From: Aquirufa ecclesiirivi
GTDB lineage: Bacteria; Bacteroidota; Bacteroidia; Cytophagales; Spirosomataceae
Direction: 5' to 3'
Assembly: GCF_011250515.1 (NCBI RefSeq)
Contig: NZ_JAANOP010000004.1
Coordinates: 1 to 64,000 of the forward strand
Length of the DNA: 64,000 bases
Positions 57,046-63,864 of the stretch are shown one piece after another. How positions within the stretch are numbered: position 1 is the first letter of the stretch; every line of letters starts with the position of its first letter. The notes under the pieces are model-generated. The model saw only the letters and a program-made list of their open reading frames with translations. It was not told the DNA's origin and searched no databases. The position numbers were made by a program, and so were the translations under genes.

Positions 57046-58367
57046 GAAACGATGGTTCCGTATAAATCAAATTCTTCAGCACGGTCTATTTTGACCTGAA
57101 CAAAATCCCCTAATCTAGCATATTGTTCCGCTGGAATCAATACTTCATTATCCACTTCAGGTGAATCAAATTCGGTTCGGCCAACGAAATAACCACTCTC
57201 TTTGCGGTCAATCATGACTTTGTAGGTATTTCCTACGCGAGCTTGGTTCAGCTCTTCCGAAATGCCTTGTTGTAAGGCCATGATTTCATCCGAACGCTCT
57301 TGTTTCACTTCTTCAGGGACATCATCTTGAACGGAGAAAGCGTGGGTGTTTTCTTCATGACTGTAATTGAAAATACCCAAGCGATCAAAACGCATACGTT
57401 CTACGAAGGAATAAGTTTCATCATAATCTGCTTCGGTTTCACCCGGATAACCTGAAATCAAAGTAGTTCTCAAAGCAATGTTAGGTACCGTTCCACGGAT
57501 GGTTTCAATCAATGCTTCTGTTTTTTCTCGAGTAATACCACGGCGCATACGCTTTAAAACGGCGTCTGAGCCACTTTGAAGGGGCATATCCAAGTACTTA
57601 CAAATATTCTCTCTTTCTGCCATCGTCTGCAAGATTTCTACGGGAAAACCTGCTGGATAAGCATATTGCAAACGGATCCATTCAATTCCATTGACATCAG
57701 AAAGGCGCTCTAATAATTCTTTTAATTTGCGTCCACTTGAGCTTCCAGCCTCTTTGAAGTCCAAACCATAAAAGGTTAAATCTTGGGCAATCAGGATAAG
57801 CTCCTTGGTGCCCTTCTTAGCTAAGGAACTAGCCTCTTTGACTAATTCCTCCATGGGACGAGAAACGTGGTTCCCACGCATCAAAGGAATGGCACAGAAA
57901 GAGCAAGGGCGGTCGCAACCTTCCGCGATTTTCAAATAGGCATAATGCGCAGGCGTGGTCAACAGACGTTCACCCACTAATTCATGTTTATAATCAGCTT
58001 TTAGGGCTTTCAGTAGGCGAGGTAATTCATTCGTACCAAAGAAGGAATCCACCATGGGGATTTCTCTTTCCAAATCATCCTTATAGCGATGAGAAAGGCA
58101 GCCTGTCACATAGAGCTTGTCTATTTTACCTGCTTCTTTGGCATCTGCATAGCGAAGAATGGTATCAATGGATTCTTGTTTGGCATTATCAATAAAGCCA
58201 CAAGTATTAATCACCACGATGTTGGCCTTATCTTTTTTGGCTTCATGTGTCACTTCCAAGCCATTCCCTTTTAATTGGGTAAATAGCACTTCCGAGTCGA
58301 CTAAGTTTTTGGAACAACCTAGGGTAATGATGTTGATGGAAGGTTTGGCGACAACTTTAGTTTTCAT
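57042..58367 (-). CDS. rimO: Ribosomal protein S12 methylthiotransferase RimO
   Basis: 441 residues. N-terminal methylthiotransferase domain with LGCSKNLVDSEV and further Cys (NTCGFI, TGCLSHRY), the radical-SAM triad in CDRPCSFCAIP (Cys-x3-Cys-x2-Cys), and a C-terminal TRAM domain. The enzyme methylthiolates an Asp of ribosomal protein S12 using two iron-sulfur clusters. GCSKN rather than the MiaB pattern supports RimO. Confidence 0.95.
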   Translation of the reverse strand: MKTKVVAKPSINIITLGCSKNLVDSEVLFTQLKGNGLEVTHEAKKDKANIVVINTCGFIDNAKQESIDTILRYADAKEAGKIDKLYVTGCLSHRYKDDLEREIPMVDSFFGTNELPRLLKALKADYKHELVGERLLTTPAHYAYLKIAEGCDRPCSFCAIPLMRGNHVSRPMEELVKEASSLAKKGTKELILIAQDLTFYGLDFKEAGSSSGRKLKELLERLSDVNGIEWIRLQYAYPAGFPVEILQTMAERENICKYLDMPLQSGSDAVLKRMRRGITREKTEALIETIRGTVPNIALRTTLISGYPGETEADYDETYSFVERMRFDRLGIFNYSHEENTHAFSVQDDVPEEVKQERSDEIMALQQGISEELNQARVGNTYKVMIDRKESGYFVGRTEFDSPEVDNEVLIPAEQYARLGDFVQVKIDRAEEFDLYGTIVS

Positions 58368-58478
58368 GAAGCATGATTAAATGAACATGCAATTTACGAA
58401 GAAAGAACGAAACCTCGATTTTTACCTTTTTTGTGTAATTTTTTCTTTTCGGGATACAAATTTTAGATTCTTTTTATA

Positions 58479-58486
58479 GTATTGCA
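58479..58486 (+). promoter_or_regulatory. Candidate -7 element upstream of DUF1080 gene
   Basis: TAGTATTG matches TAnnTTTG at seven of eight positions and lies 25 nt before the ATG at 58511; no clear -33 element is visible. Confidence 0.35.
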
Positions 58487-58510
58487 GTTCACAAAATCTA
58501 AATGTTAATT

Positions 58511-59215
58511 ATGAAGAAATTTATTTTAGCCTGCTCTTTGATGGCCATGGGAATCGTTACCTTGGCTCAGACAGCTAATACATTGACTAGCAAGGAAAAG
58601 AAAGAAGGATATCAGTTATTGTTTGACGGAACTACGTTAAAAGGATGGCATGCATATAATAAGCCAGGTACTGTGGGTACATCTTGGTCAGTAACAAATG
58701 GAGAGATTGGATTTGATGTGACTAAAAAAGATGGTGGAGATTTAACCACCGATCAGGAGTTTGAAAACTATGATTTTTCGGTAGATTGGAAGATTTCACC
58801 TAAAGGAAATAGCGGTATTATTTTCAATGTAACGGAAGATGCTAAATACCATAGTTCATATAATACAGGTCCTGAAATGCAGGTATTGGACAGTGATGGA
58901 CACCCAGATGGAAAGATTTTCAATCACCGTGCAGGAGATTTGTATGATTTAATTCATTCATCTAAGGAGACAGCGAAGCCAGTAGGCGAGTGGAATACAG
59001 CACGTATTGTGAATAACCGTGGTTTATTGCAATTGTATTTAAATGGGGAGAAAGTAGTGGAGACACGCTACGACGATGAGAACTGGAAAAAGATGATTGC
59101 TGGTTCAAAATTTAAAAACATGCCGGGTTTTGGTGTGAATATGAAAGGACGTATTTCATTGCAAGACCACGGTAATCCAGTATGGTTTAGAAATATCAAG
59201 ATTAAGAAATTGTAG
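58511..59215 (+). CDS. DUF1080 (3-keto-disaccharide hydrolase-like) secreted protein
   Basis: About 234 residues from the ATG at 58511, which gives the signal peptide MKKFILACSLMAMGIVTLAQ; an ATG at 58502 is also in frame. The jelly-roll signature YQLLFDGTTLKGWHAY, SGIIFNV, EMQVLDSDGHPD and GRISLQDHG is that of DUF1080. Some members hydrolyse 3-keto-glycosides; others are of unknown function. It stands alone between two terminator or promoter regions. Confidence 0.9.
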   Translation: MKKFILACSLMAMGIVTLAQTANTLTSKEKKEGYQLLFDGTTLKGWHAYNKPGTVGTSWSVTNGEIGFDVTKKDGGDLTTDQEFENYDFSVDWKISPKGNSGIIFNVTEDAKYHSSYNTGPEMQVLDSDGHPDGKIFNHRAGDLYDLIHSSKETAKPVGEWNTARIVNNRGLLQLYLNGEKVVETRYDDENWKKMIAGSKFKNMPGFGVNMKGRISLQDHGNPVWFRNIKIKKL

Positions 59216-59242
59216 GTGAATGTTAATAGATTGATGATAAAG

Positions 59243-59269
59243 GCCTGAGAGAGATCTCAGGCTTTTTTT
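59243..59269 (+). terminator. Intrinsic terminator after DUF1080
   Basis: GCCTGAGA (59243-59250), GAGA loop, TCTCAGGC (59255-59262) and seven T residues. Confidence 0.9.
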
Positions 59270-59382
59270 GTTTTTGGGGATTATCAATTTGTGATAAGTA
59301 TTTACTTGGTTTTATTGCTCCAGCGCAAGTATTATTCAAATTGCTTTCATCAATTTTAGGATTTCAAAATGATGTAATACGG

Positions 59383-60276
59383 ATGAACATTTCCACCCAA
59401 AGAACATACTTGATGTATGTTGTTTTACTCTTGCTAAGGCTAAGCGCCCATGCTCAGAACCATTCAATCCAATTGCTTAGTCGGGACGATAGCGCTGTTG
59501 TACCTTTTGCCTCCATCTTATTTGAACATAAAAAAGTAGGCTTTCATTCAAATGAATTGGGTCAATTTACTTTAAAGTCTAAACAATCCATTGATACCAT
59601 CACGATTCGTTCCATAGGTTTCCAAGATACCTTGTTGATTGTTAATTATTCGGAAATGAAGGGCGAAATGAAGGTGTTTTTGAAACCGAAAGCATTCCTA
59701 TTAGCTGAGGTTAAGGTGTTTTCTGATAACAAGCCCTACACCAGTATGAAGCCTATCAAAAAAACAGGACATTCTTTTCAACAAGGTGGAATGGGTTCTC
59801 AAAGTGGTTTGTTATTGACAGATCAACGATTGTTTTTTCGTCAGATACAAAAGGCCCACTTTTACATCAGCAATTTAGGGAATAGACATTTTCCATTTCG
59901 AATTAGAATATATAGCCTCCAACAAGGAAAACCAGCCCAAGAAATTACGCAGGAAAGTATCATTGTTCATGCCAAACACCGCGGTTGGAATGAGTTTGAT
60001 TTAAGTCAATATGCCTATTTTGTGCCCGATGGAGGCTGTTTAGTGGCGATGGAATGGTTGAATTTTGAGAATCATTTTGATGATGTAAACCAGCGATTTT
60101 ATCATGAAAAATACGAAGGTCAGGTATTGGGTTTAGCAGATTACGGCAAGGGTTATTTGGGATTTTCAAAGACAGAATTCAGCTCATGGAATTTTAATGG
60201 GGATTATTTACCTCATTTTCAAAAGACTAAAATGAATATGTTTTTGAATCCAATGATTCGCTTGACGGTGAAATAG
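59383..60276 (+). CDS. Secreted protein with carboxypeptidase-regulatory-like domain
   Basis: About 297 residues from the ATG at 59383; the frame opens at a TTG at 59341, less likely. Signal peptide TYLMYVVLLLLRLSAHAQ, then a beta-sandwich domain of the carboxypeptidase-regulatory type (VVPFASILFEHKKVGFHSNE, TITIRSIGFQDT) to about residue 110. The C-terminal half (about 130-297, with FRIRIYSLQQGKP and GGCLVAMEWLNF) resembles a jelly-roll-like module seen in Bacteroidota surface proteins. No enzymatic motif is seen. Function unknown. Confidence 0.78.
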   Translation: MNISTQRTYLMYVVLLLLRLSAHAQNHSIQLLSRDDSAVVPFASILFEHKKVGFHSNELGQFTLKSKQSIDTITIRSIGFQDTLLIVNYSEMKGEMKVFLKPKAFLLAEVKVFSDNKPYTSMKPIKKTGHSFQQGGMGSQSGLLLTDQRLFFRQIQKAHFYISNLGNRHFPFRIRIYSLQQGKPAQEITQESIIVHAKHRGWNEFDLSQYAYFVPDGGCLVAMEWLNFENHFDDVNQRFYHEKYEGQVLGLADYGKGYLGFSKTEFSSWNFNGDYLPHFQKTKMNMFLNPMIRLTVK

Positions 60277-60302
60277 GGAAAAGCTTGAGAATTCATAAAG
60301 CT

Positions 60303-60332
60303 ATTCGACATGTTCTAAATGGTATGTCGAAT
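60303..60332. repeat. Head palindrome, left copy
   Basis: ATTCGACAT (60303-60311) and ATGTCGAAT (60324-60332) around a 12-nt loop. The right copy is at 62704-62733 with 10-bp arms. Both are followed by TGTTAAT and AAAAGAATCTT, so the similarity extends beyond the arms. Confidence 0.85.
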
Positions 60333-60339
60333 TGTTAAT

Positions 60340-60450
60340 GAAAAGAATCTTTGATTCGCATTCATCCGAGTAGAAGTTTTTTGTAGTAGAATTGGGTGGG
60401 ATTGTAAATCCCTTGAATCTGAGGTTCGACATAACATATGTCGAACAGCG
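60340..60450. repeat. Double-palindrome repeat L1
   Basis: The unit contains GATTCGCATTCATC, then GGGATT-GTA-AATCCC (60398-60412), TTGAATCTG, and arms GTTCGACATA / TATGTCGAAC around ACA (60424-60446), ending CAGCGG. Arms of the second palindrome are a perfect 10 bp. Confidence 0.85.
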
Positions 60451-60464
60451 GGTTTCTAAATCAT

Positions 60465-60495
60465 AAAAAAAAGACTTAAGAAATCTCCCAAGCCT
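60465..60495 (-). terminator. Terminator of the hipBA transcript
   Basis: Read on the minus strand: AGGCTT, inner GGGAGATTTCTT, AAGTCT, then eight T. In minus-strand RNA the one imperfect position is a G-U wobble, whereas plus-strand RNA would have an A-C mismatch, so it serves minus-strand transcription. It lies about 335 bp beyond the hipA stop. A homologous hairpin is at 62642-62669. Confidence 0.72.
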
Positions 60496-60555
60496 TTATA
60501 TGAAGAATACATGAACCACGTAAAATTTGCCATTTACCATTTTATCAACTACCTA

Positions 60556-60587
60556 GGTCTTTCTTTTTTTTCAAAAAAAGAAAGACC
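60556..60587. repeat. 15-bp perfect inverted repeat with 2-nt loop
   Basis: GGTCTTTCTTTTTTT (60556-60570), TC, AAAAAAAGAAAGACC (60573-60587). A purine/pyrimidine-segregated hairpin within the hipA 3' flank. Confidence 0.85.
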
Positions 60588-60619
60588 ATAGTATGCTATG
60601 CTCAATCGAATTGTAGATA

Positions 60620-60718
60620 AAAGAATCTTCGATTCGCTTTCATCTGTTTATGTTGTAATTGATAGGGATTGTAAATCCCTTGAATCTGTGGTTCGACATA
60701 ATATATGTCGAACAGCGG
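60620..60718. repeat. Double-palindrome repeat L2
   Basis: GAATCTTCGATTCGCTTTCATCTG start, GGGATT-GTA-AATCCC at 60665-60679, and GTTCGACATA/ATA/TATGTCGAAC at 60691-60713 (perfect arms), ending CAGCGG. It passes directly into L3. Confidence 0.87.
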
Positions 60719-60817
60719 ATTCGCATTCATTCGTGTAGAGGCTTTTTTTATGGTAGAATTGGGTGGGATTGCAAATCCCTTGAATCTGTTTTCGACATAG
60801 CATATGACGAACATCGG
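60719..60817. repeat. Double-palindrome repeat L3
   Basis: Begins TTCGCATTCATTCGTG, has GGGATT-GCA-AATCCC at 60765-60779, and a degenerate second palindrome (60790-60812, one arm with a substitution). It ends next to the hipA stop. Confidence 0.82.
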
Positions 60818-60830
60818 GTTGAACTATCTG

Positions 60831-62123
60831 TTATATACTCCTGAGGATCCCATTTATTTTATCTCGTTGTATGGGATTGACTTGGGCCATTTCAGCAAAC
60901 TCGTTCCATTTTTTTACCGATTGGTGAATTTGATCAATAATGCCTTTGGCTTGTTTTATGTTCATGGATTTTGCCACAATTTCCAAATCATGTTTCTTTA
61001 TTTCATCTCTTTTTCCATTGACACGTAGAGCATGTTGGCTCACCCATTGGCTGTCTGGTCGGTAGGCAAAGCAAACATCATAGGCAGGACTTAATTCCCA
61101 TTGGCTACCTTTTTGCAGTCGGAAAGCAAAGTTTTTGGTATGATCGTCGCAATTTTTGGCCAATACATTCAACACCATACGCCTAAACAGTTGCTCCGCT
61201 GCGGGATAAGGTAAACGTAGTTGCCTCATTGTTTGGAAGAGTTGCTCGTAACTAAAGCTGGTGATTTGGTTGAAATCGACATGTTGCATCGCACAAAACG
61301 TTTGAATATGATGCTTTTCATTTCCTTCCCCTCGATCAAATCTCTTGGTCATAAAATGAGCTCGTCCATGTTCTTCCAATAATCTGGACTCCATCATGTC
61401 CACTCCACAGGCTTTCGCTAGGTAGTAATAAGCCATTTCGATACGACCATAGCCTGTGCTTTCACCAAATTGCACATCACTCACCGTATCGAGTTTAATT
61501 AACCAATGCTCAAAACCTGCTGGAGCCATACTTTGGCCTGATTTTACTTGGCCGGTTTTTGGATGATAGGCGATGATGGCCTTGGGTCTCGCCCCTCCAG
61601 CGGATGTTCCAATTTTCAGAATATCCATCATGGCTTTTTCCTCATCTTGATTTAAGTTGGTTTCAAAGCCTTCTTTTTTATGGACTAATTTCTTTATAGT
61701 TTTCAGTAAACTGTCTATTTCAATATCATTAGCGCCTTTCATGTGGGCGTATTGACTAGGTTCAAATTCCAAAGCCCCCATACCTCTAGCTCCTATAAAA
61801 CATAGCAACTCGACGGGATTCATGCTGTTTTCTGCTCGCCCGTGCTGAGCAAGCCAACTGTTGATTAATTGATTTCCATAATCATCCGGTAAGACATCCG
61901 CCAATAGTCCCGGTAGTCCCTTAAATGTTTTTGAACCTCGTAACTCAGGAAAGGAGAATATGCGACCCTTGCTTGATGCTATGGGCATTTTAATAGGAGA
62001 TAAATCCCAGTTTTTTTCTAAGAATTTTGGGGTATATTCAAAATCCGCGATTCCTTCCTCTGCATTCCATACCACAGCGCCCACGGTTTCATTCCATATT
62101 TTGATGATAGCTGTAGTTACCAT
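60831..62123 (-). CDS. hipA: HipA-family serine/threonine kinase toxin
   Basis: 430 residues, full length for the family. An N-subdomain is followed by the activation-region motif GTSAGGARPKA, the catalytic loop NCDDHTKNF at about 324-332, and an Asp in SPAYDV at about 349 that matches the metal-binding Asp of the kinase. HipA toxins phosphorylate targets such as glutamyl-tRNA synthetase, lowering charged tRNA and slowing growth; the target here is not known. All catalytic residues look intact. The start overlaps the hipB stop by 7 bp, as usual for the antitoxin-toxin order. Confidence 0.93.
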   Translation of the reverse strand: MVTTAIIKIWNETVGAVVWNAEEGIADFEYTPKFLEKNWDLSPIKMPIASSKGRIFSFPELRGSKTFKGLPGLLADVLPDDYGNQLINSWLAQHGRAENSMNPVELLCFIGARGMGALEFEPSQYAHMKGANDIEIDSLLKTIKKLVHKKEGFETNLNQDEEKAMMDILKIGTSAGGARPKAIIAYHPKTGQVKSGQSMAPAGFEHWLIKLDTVSDVQFGESTGYGRIEMAYYYLAKACGVDMMESRLLEEHGRAHFMTKRFDRGEGNEKHHIQTFCAMQHVDFNQITSFSYEQLFQTMRQLRLPYPAAEQLFRRMVLNVLAKNCDDHTKNFAFRLQKGSQWELSPAYDVCFAYRPDSQWVSQHALRVNGKRDEIKKHDLEIVAKSMNIKQAKGIIDQIHQSVKKWNEFAEMAQVNPIQRDKINGILRSI

Positions 62124-62464
62124 GATGAATCGCTTTGAATTGGTTTATTTATGGGACTGCGTGCCCTTTGCTTTTTCTTTTTAGCTAGTTTAGCCAATAG
62201 CAATGGACTGATTTTTTCTTTTGTTGAAAATATGTCCAACAAATGCAAAACGTCTAGCGCCCGCATGATTTGAATCAAGGATACCAAAGAAATAGCTTCT
62301 CCCTTTTCAATTTGTGTCACGGTCCATCGATTCAATCCCGACTCTAGGGCTAATTGAGCCTGCGTTTTATTGATTTCCAGTCGTTTTTGCTTTAAGTAAG
62401 CACCTATGGATTCCACGATGGCTTGATCGCTTTGAGTTGACCAATTTATGTTGGTATTTTCCAT
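62117..62464 (-). CDS. hipB: HipB-family antitoxin, XRE-type helix-turn-helix
   Basis: 115 residues from the ATG at 62464 (MENTNINWSTQSDQ); the frame is open further to 62518 but that part covers the operator. Helix-turn-helix at about residues 19-75: YLKQKRLEINKTQAQLALE, SGLNRWTVTQIEKG and SLVSLIQIMRALDVL, split by the turn. A Lys/Arg-rich tail (KLAKKKKQRAR) follows, longer than in the classic protein. It should neutralise HipA and repress its own promoter. Confidence 0.92.
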   Translation of the reverse strand: MENTNINWSTQSDQAIVESIGAYLKQKRLEINKTQAQLALESGLNRWTVTQIEKGEAISLVSLIQIMRALDVLHLLDIFSTKEKISPLLLAKLAKKKKQRARSPINKPIQSDSSW

Positions 62465-62490
62465 CTTAATATTGAATATATGTATATAAA

Positions 62491-62506
62491 GTTGGTATAT
62501 GCCAAC
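62491..62506. promoter_or_regulatory. hipB operator O1
   Basis: GTTGGTATATGCCAAC, with perfect 5-bp arms GTTGG and CCAAC. It abuts the minus-strand -7 element at 62506-62513, so bound HipB would block the promoter. Confidence 0.75.
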
Positions 62507-62513
62507 AAATATA
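62506..62513 (-). promoter_or_regulatory. hipBA -7 promoter element
   Basis: On the minus strand TATATTTG, an exact TAnnTTTG, about 42 nt upstream of the hipB ATG. The last base is shared with operator O1. Confidence 0.7.
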
Positions 62514-62553
62514 ATCATAAATAGATAAAAAAATCCGATGAGTTATTGATTAT

Positions 62554-62569
62554 GTTTGTATAAGCCAAC
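62554..62569. promoter_or_regulatory. hipB operator-like site O2
   Basis: GTTTGTATAAGCCAAC, which matches O1 in size and in its CCAAC arm, with one change in the other arm. It is upstream of the -33 region. A third, weaker half-site (GTTGGTTTTTGC) is at 62595-62606. Confidence 0.55.
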
Positions 62570-62641
62570 TTTATGATAAATATATTCATATAATGTTGGT
62601 TTTTGCTATCAATAAATTGATAATTTTAAGAAACAATAGAT

Positions 62642-62669
62642 AAAAAGGCTTGAGAAATCTCCCAAGCCT
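62642..62669 (-). terminator. Terminator of the alpha/beta hydrolase transcript
   Basis: Minus strand: AGGCTT, GGGAGATTTCTC, AAGCCT, then five T. It lies about 300 bp after the hydrolase stop, beyond repeats R2 and R1, and is homologous to the hairpin after hipA at 60465-60495. Confidence 0.75.
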
Positions 62670-62703
62670 ATGTAATATGAATTTACAGTAAAATAACGTA
62701 GCT

Positions 62704-62733
62704 ATTCGACATGTTCTAAAAAGCATGTCGAAT
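62704..62733. repeat. Head palindrome, right copy
   Basis: ATTCGACATG (62704-62713) and CATGTCGAAT (62724-62733), 10-bp perfect arms with a 10-nt loop containing TTCTAAA, as in the left copy. Confidence 0.87.
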
Positions 62734-62743
62734 TGTTAATTAA

Positions 62744-62841
62744 AAGAATCTTCGATTCGCTTTCATCTGTTTTATGTTATAATTGATTTGGATTGTAAAT
62801 CCCTTGAATCAGTTTTCGACAGAGCATATGTCGAACAGCGG
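62744..62841. repeat. Double-palindrome repeat R1
   Basis: Starts GAATCTTCGATTCGCTTTCATCTG like L2, has GGATT-GTA-AATCC at about 62790-62802, and TTTCGACAGA/GCA/TATGTCGAAC at 62814-62836, then CAGCGG. Confidence 0.83.
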
Positions 62842-62847
62842 CTATCT

Positions 62848-62947
62848 TCGATTCACTTTCATCGGTGCAGAAGCTGTTTTAAATTACCATTAATTGGGAT
62901 TGTTAATCCCTTGAATCAGTTTTCGACATAGCATATATCGAACAGCG
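62848..62947. repeat. Double-palindrome repeat R2
   Basis: Starts CTTCGATTCACTTTCATCGG, has GGGATT-GTT-AATCCC at 62896-62910, and TTTCGACATA/GCA/TATATCGAAC at 62921-62943, then CAGCGGG. It ends 17 bp from the hydrolase stop. Confidence 0.83.
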
Positions 62948-62964
62948 GGTTTGCTGGTACCGCA

Positions 62965-63864
62965 TTATTTTGAATCCTTAGCCTTCTTAATGTTTAAGGT
63001 TTTCTGTTTTATCCATTGAATAGAAATGTCAAAAGGTGCTGTATCATGGTCAGATACCGTATTGTGCCCCAATCTTGAAAACAAGGTATATTCGAAAGGT
63101 TTGCCTTGAACTTTAAACGTATTTAATTGCTCGATGCACAACTTGACGGGAATCTGTATGTCTTTCTCACCAAAAAGCCAAAGTACAGGAATAGAAAGTT
63201 TATTTAGAGATATTTTTGGGTCAGTTGCTACGAATTGATATTTGTCTGGGTCATTTTTAGTATGCTCACGAGCATCTTCTTCTGTATGATTTTCCCAAAA
63301 GCGATTGTTTCCATTTGTATAAAACTGAAAGCGGAGCTGTTCTAGGGTTGTGATGGTAGGGCAACTAAATAAAACCATAAATGCTACGTGTGAATTTTTG
63401 TTGGCAGCCATTGGAATGATCCATCCTGCTTGACTGAAACCAACTAATCCAATGGGCATTTTTTTACCTTTCCAATAGGTACGAAACGTATTTACTGCTG
63501 AATTTGCATCGTGAGATAGCAAATTAAGATTAGTGGTGTCAATGTTATTCGTGCCAACGGATGGTCCGACATAGATACCACCGGATTCTCCAACTCCTCG
63601 TTTATCATAGGTTAATACGGCAATACCTGCTTTTGCCATTCGTTTTGCGAACTCCATTTCTCTTTTTACTGGGTCAGAACCGTGAACAATGACCACGGCT
63701 GCCAATGGATTTTTAGGAATTAAAACTGAGCCAGCAAGCGTGATGCCCTGACTTTCAAACTTGATGTCTTGAATGACAATGTCGGTGGATTGTGAAAATA
63801 CGGAGAAAGGTAAGCTTATTAATAATATCCCAATAAAGAAGTTTGAGCAAAATTTGATTTTCAT
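62965..63864 (-). CDS. Secreted alpha/beta hydrolase
   Basis: 299 residues. Signal peptide NFFIGILLISLPFSVFSQ; then VVIVHGSDP (oxyanion region), YDKRGVGESGG, the nucleophile elbow GFSQAG, LWLFGEKDIQIP with the acid residue, and LGHNT with the catalytic His. The DKRGVGES block and domain order match the exported alpha/beta hydrolases of the dienelactone-hydrolase-like or peptidase S9-like type; substrate unknown. A short Lys-rich tail ends the protein. Confidence 0.87.
   Translation of the reverse strand: MKIKFCSNFFIGILLISLPFSVFSQSTDIVIQDIKFESQGITLAGSVLIPKNPLAAVVIVHGSDPVKREMEFAKRMAKAGIAVLTYDKRGVGESGGIYVGPSVGTNNIDTTNLNLLSHDANSAVNTFRTYWKGKKMPIGLVGFSQAGWIIPMAANKNSHVAFMVLFSCPTITTLEQLRFQFYTNGNNRFWENHTEEDAREHTKNDPDKYQFVATDPKISLNKLSIPVLWLFGEKDIQIPVKLCIEQLNTFKVQGKPFEYTLFSRLGHNTVSDHDTAPFDISIQWIKQKTLNIKKAKDSK

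Larger units (their letters stand above)
60277..60830. repeat. 554-bp gene-free region with palindromic repeats L1-L3
   Basis: No credible gene. From left: head palindrome 60303-60332, repeat L1 (60340-60450), terminator-like hairpin on the minus strand (60465-60495), a 15-bp inverted repeat (60556-60587), then tandem repeats L2 (about 60620-60718) and L3 (about 60719-60817) ending 14 bp from the hipA stop. Small open frames here are shadows of the repeats. Confidence 0.85.
62465..62964. repeat. 500-bp region: hipB operator/promoter, terminator and repeats R1-R2
   Basis: No credible gene. From left: hipB -7 element and operators (62491-62610), the terminator of the upstream minus-strand gene (62642-62669), head palindrome (62704-62733), and repeats R1 (62744-62841) and R2 (62848-62947) up to the hydrolase stop. 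Confidence 0.83.

Noticed and set aside
60303-60817. Repeats flanking hipBA as a CRISPR array
   Set aside because: Units are about 100 bp, imperfect, contain two dyads each and no unique spacers; no cas genes.
60602-60844. Small open frames of 60-70 codons on both strands
   Set aside because: They consist of translated palindromic repeats and lack any start context or protein-like composition.
60340-62947. Repeats as terminal inverted repeats of an insertion sequence carrying hipBA
   Set aside because: The units on both sides are in the same orientation, number differs, no transposase and no target-site duplication can be seen.
60340-62947. Repeats as integron attC sites
   Set aside because: No integrase gene and no recognisable GTT core at the unit boundaries; kept only as a distant alternative for a gene-exchange role.
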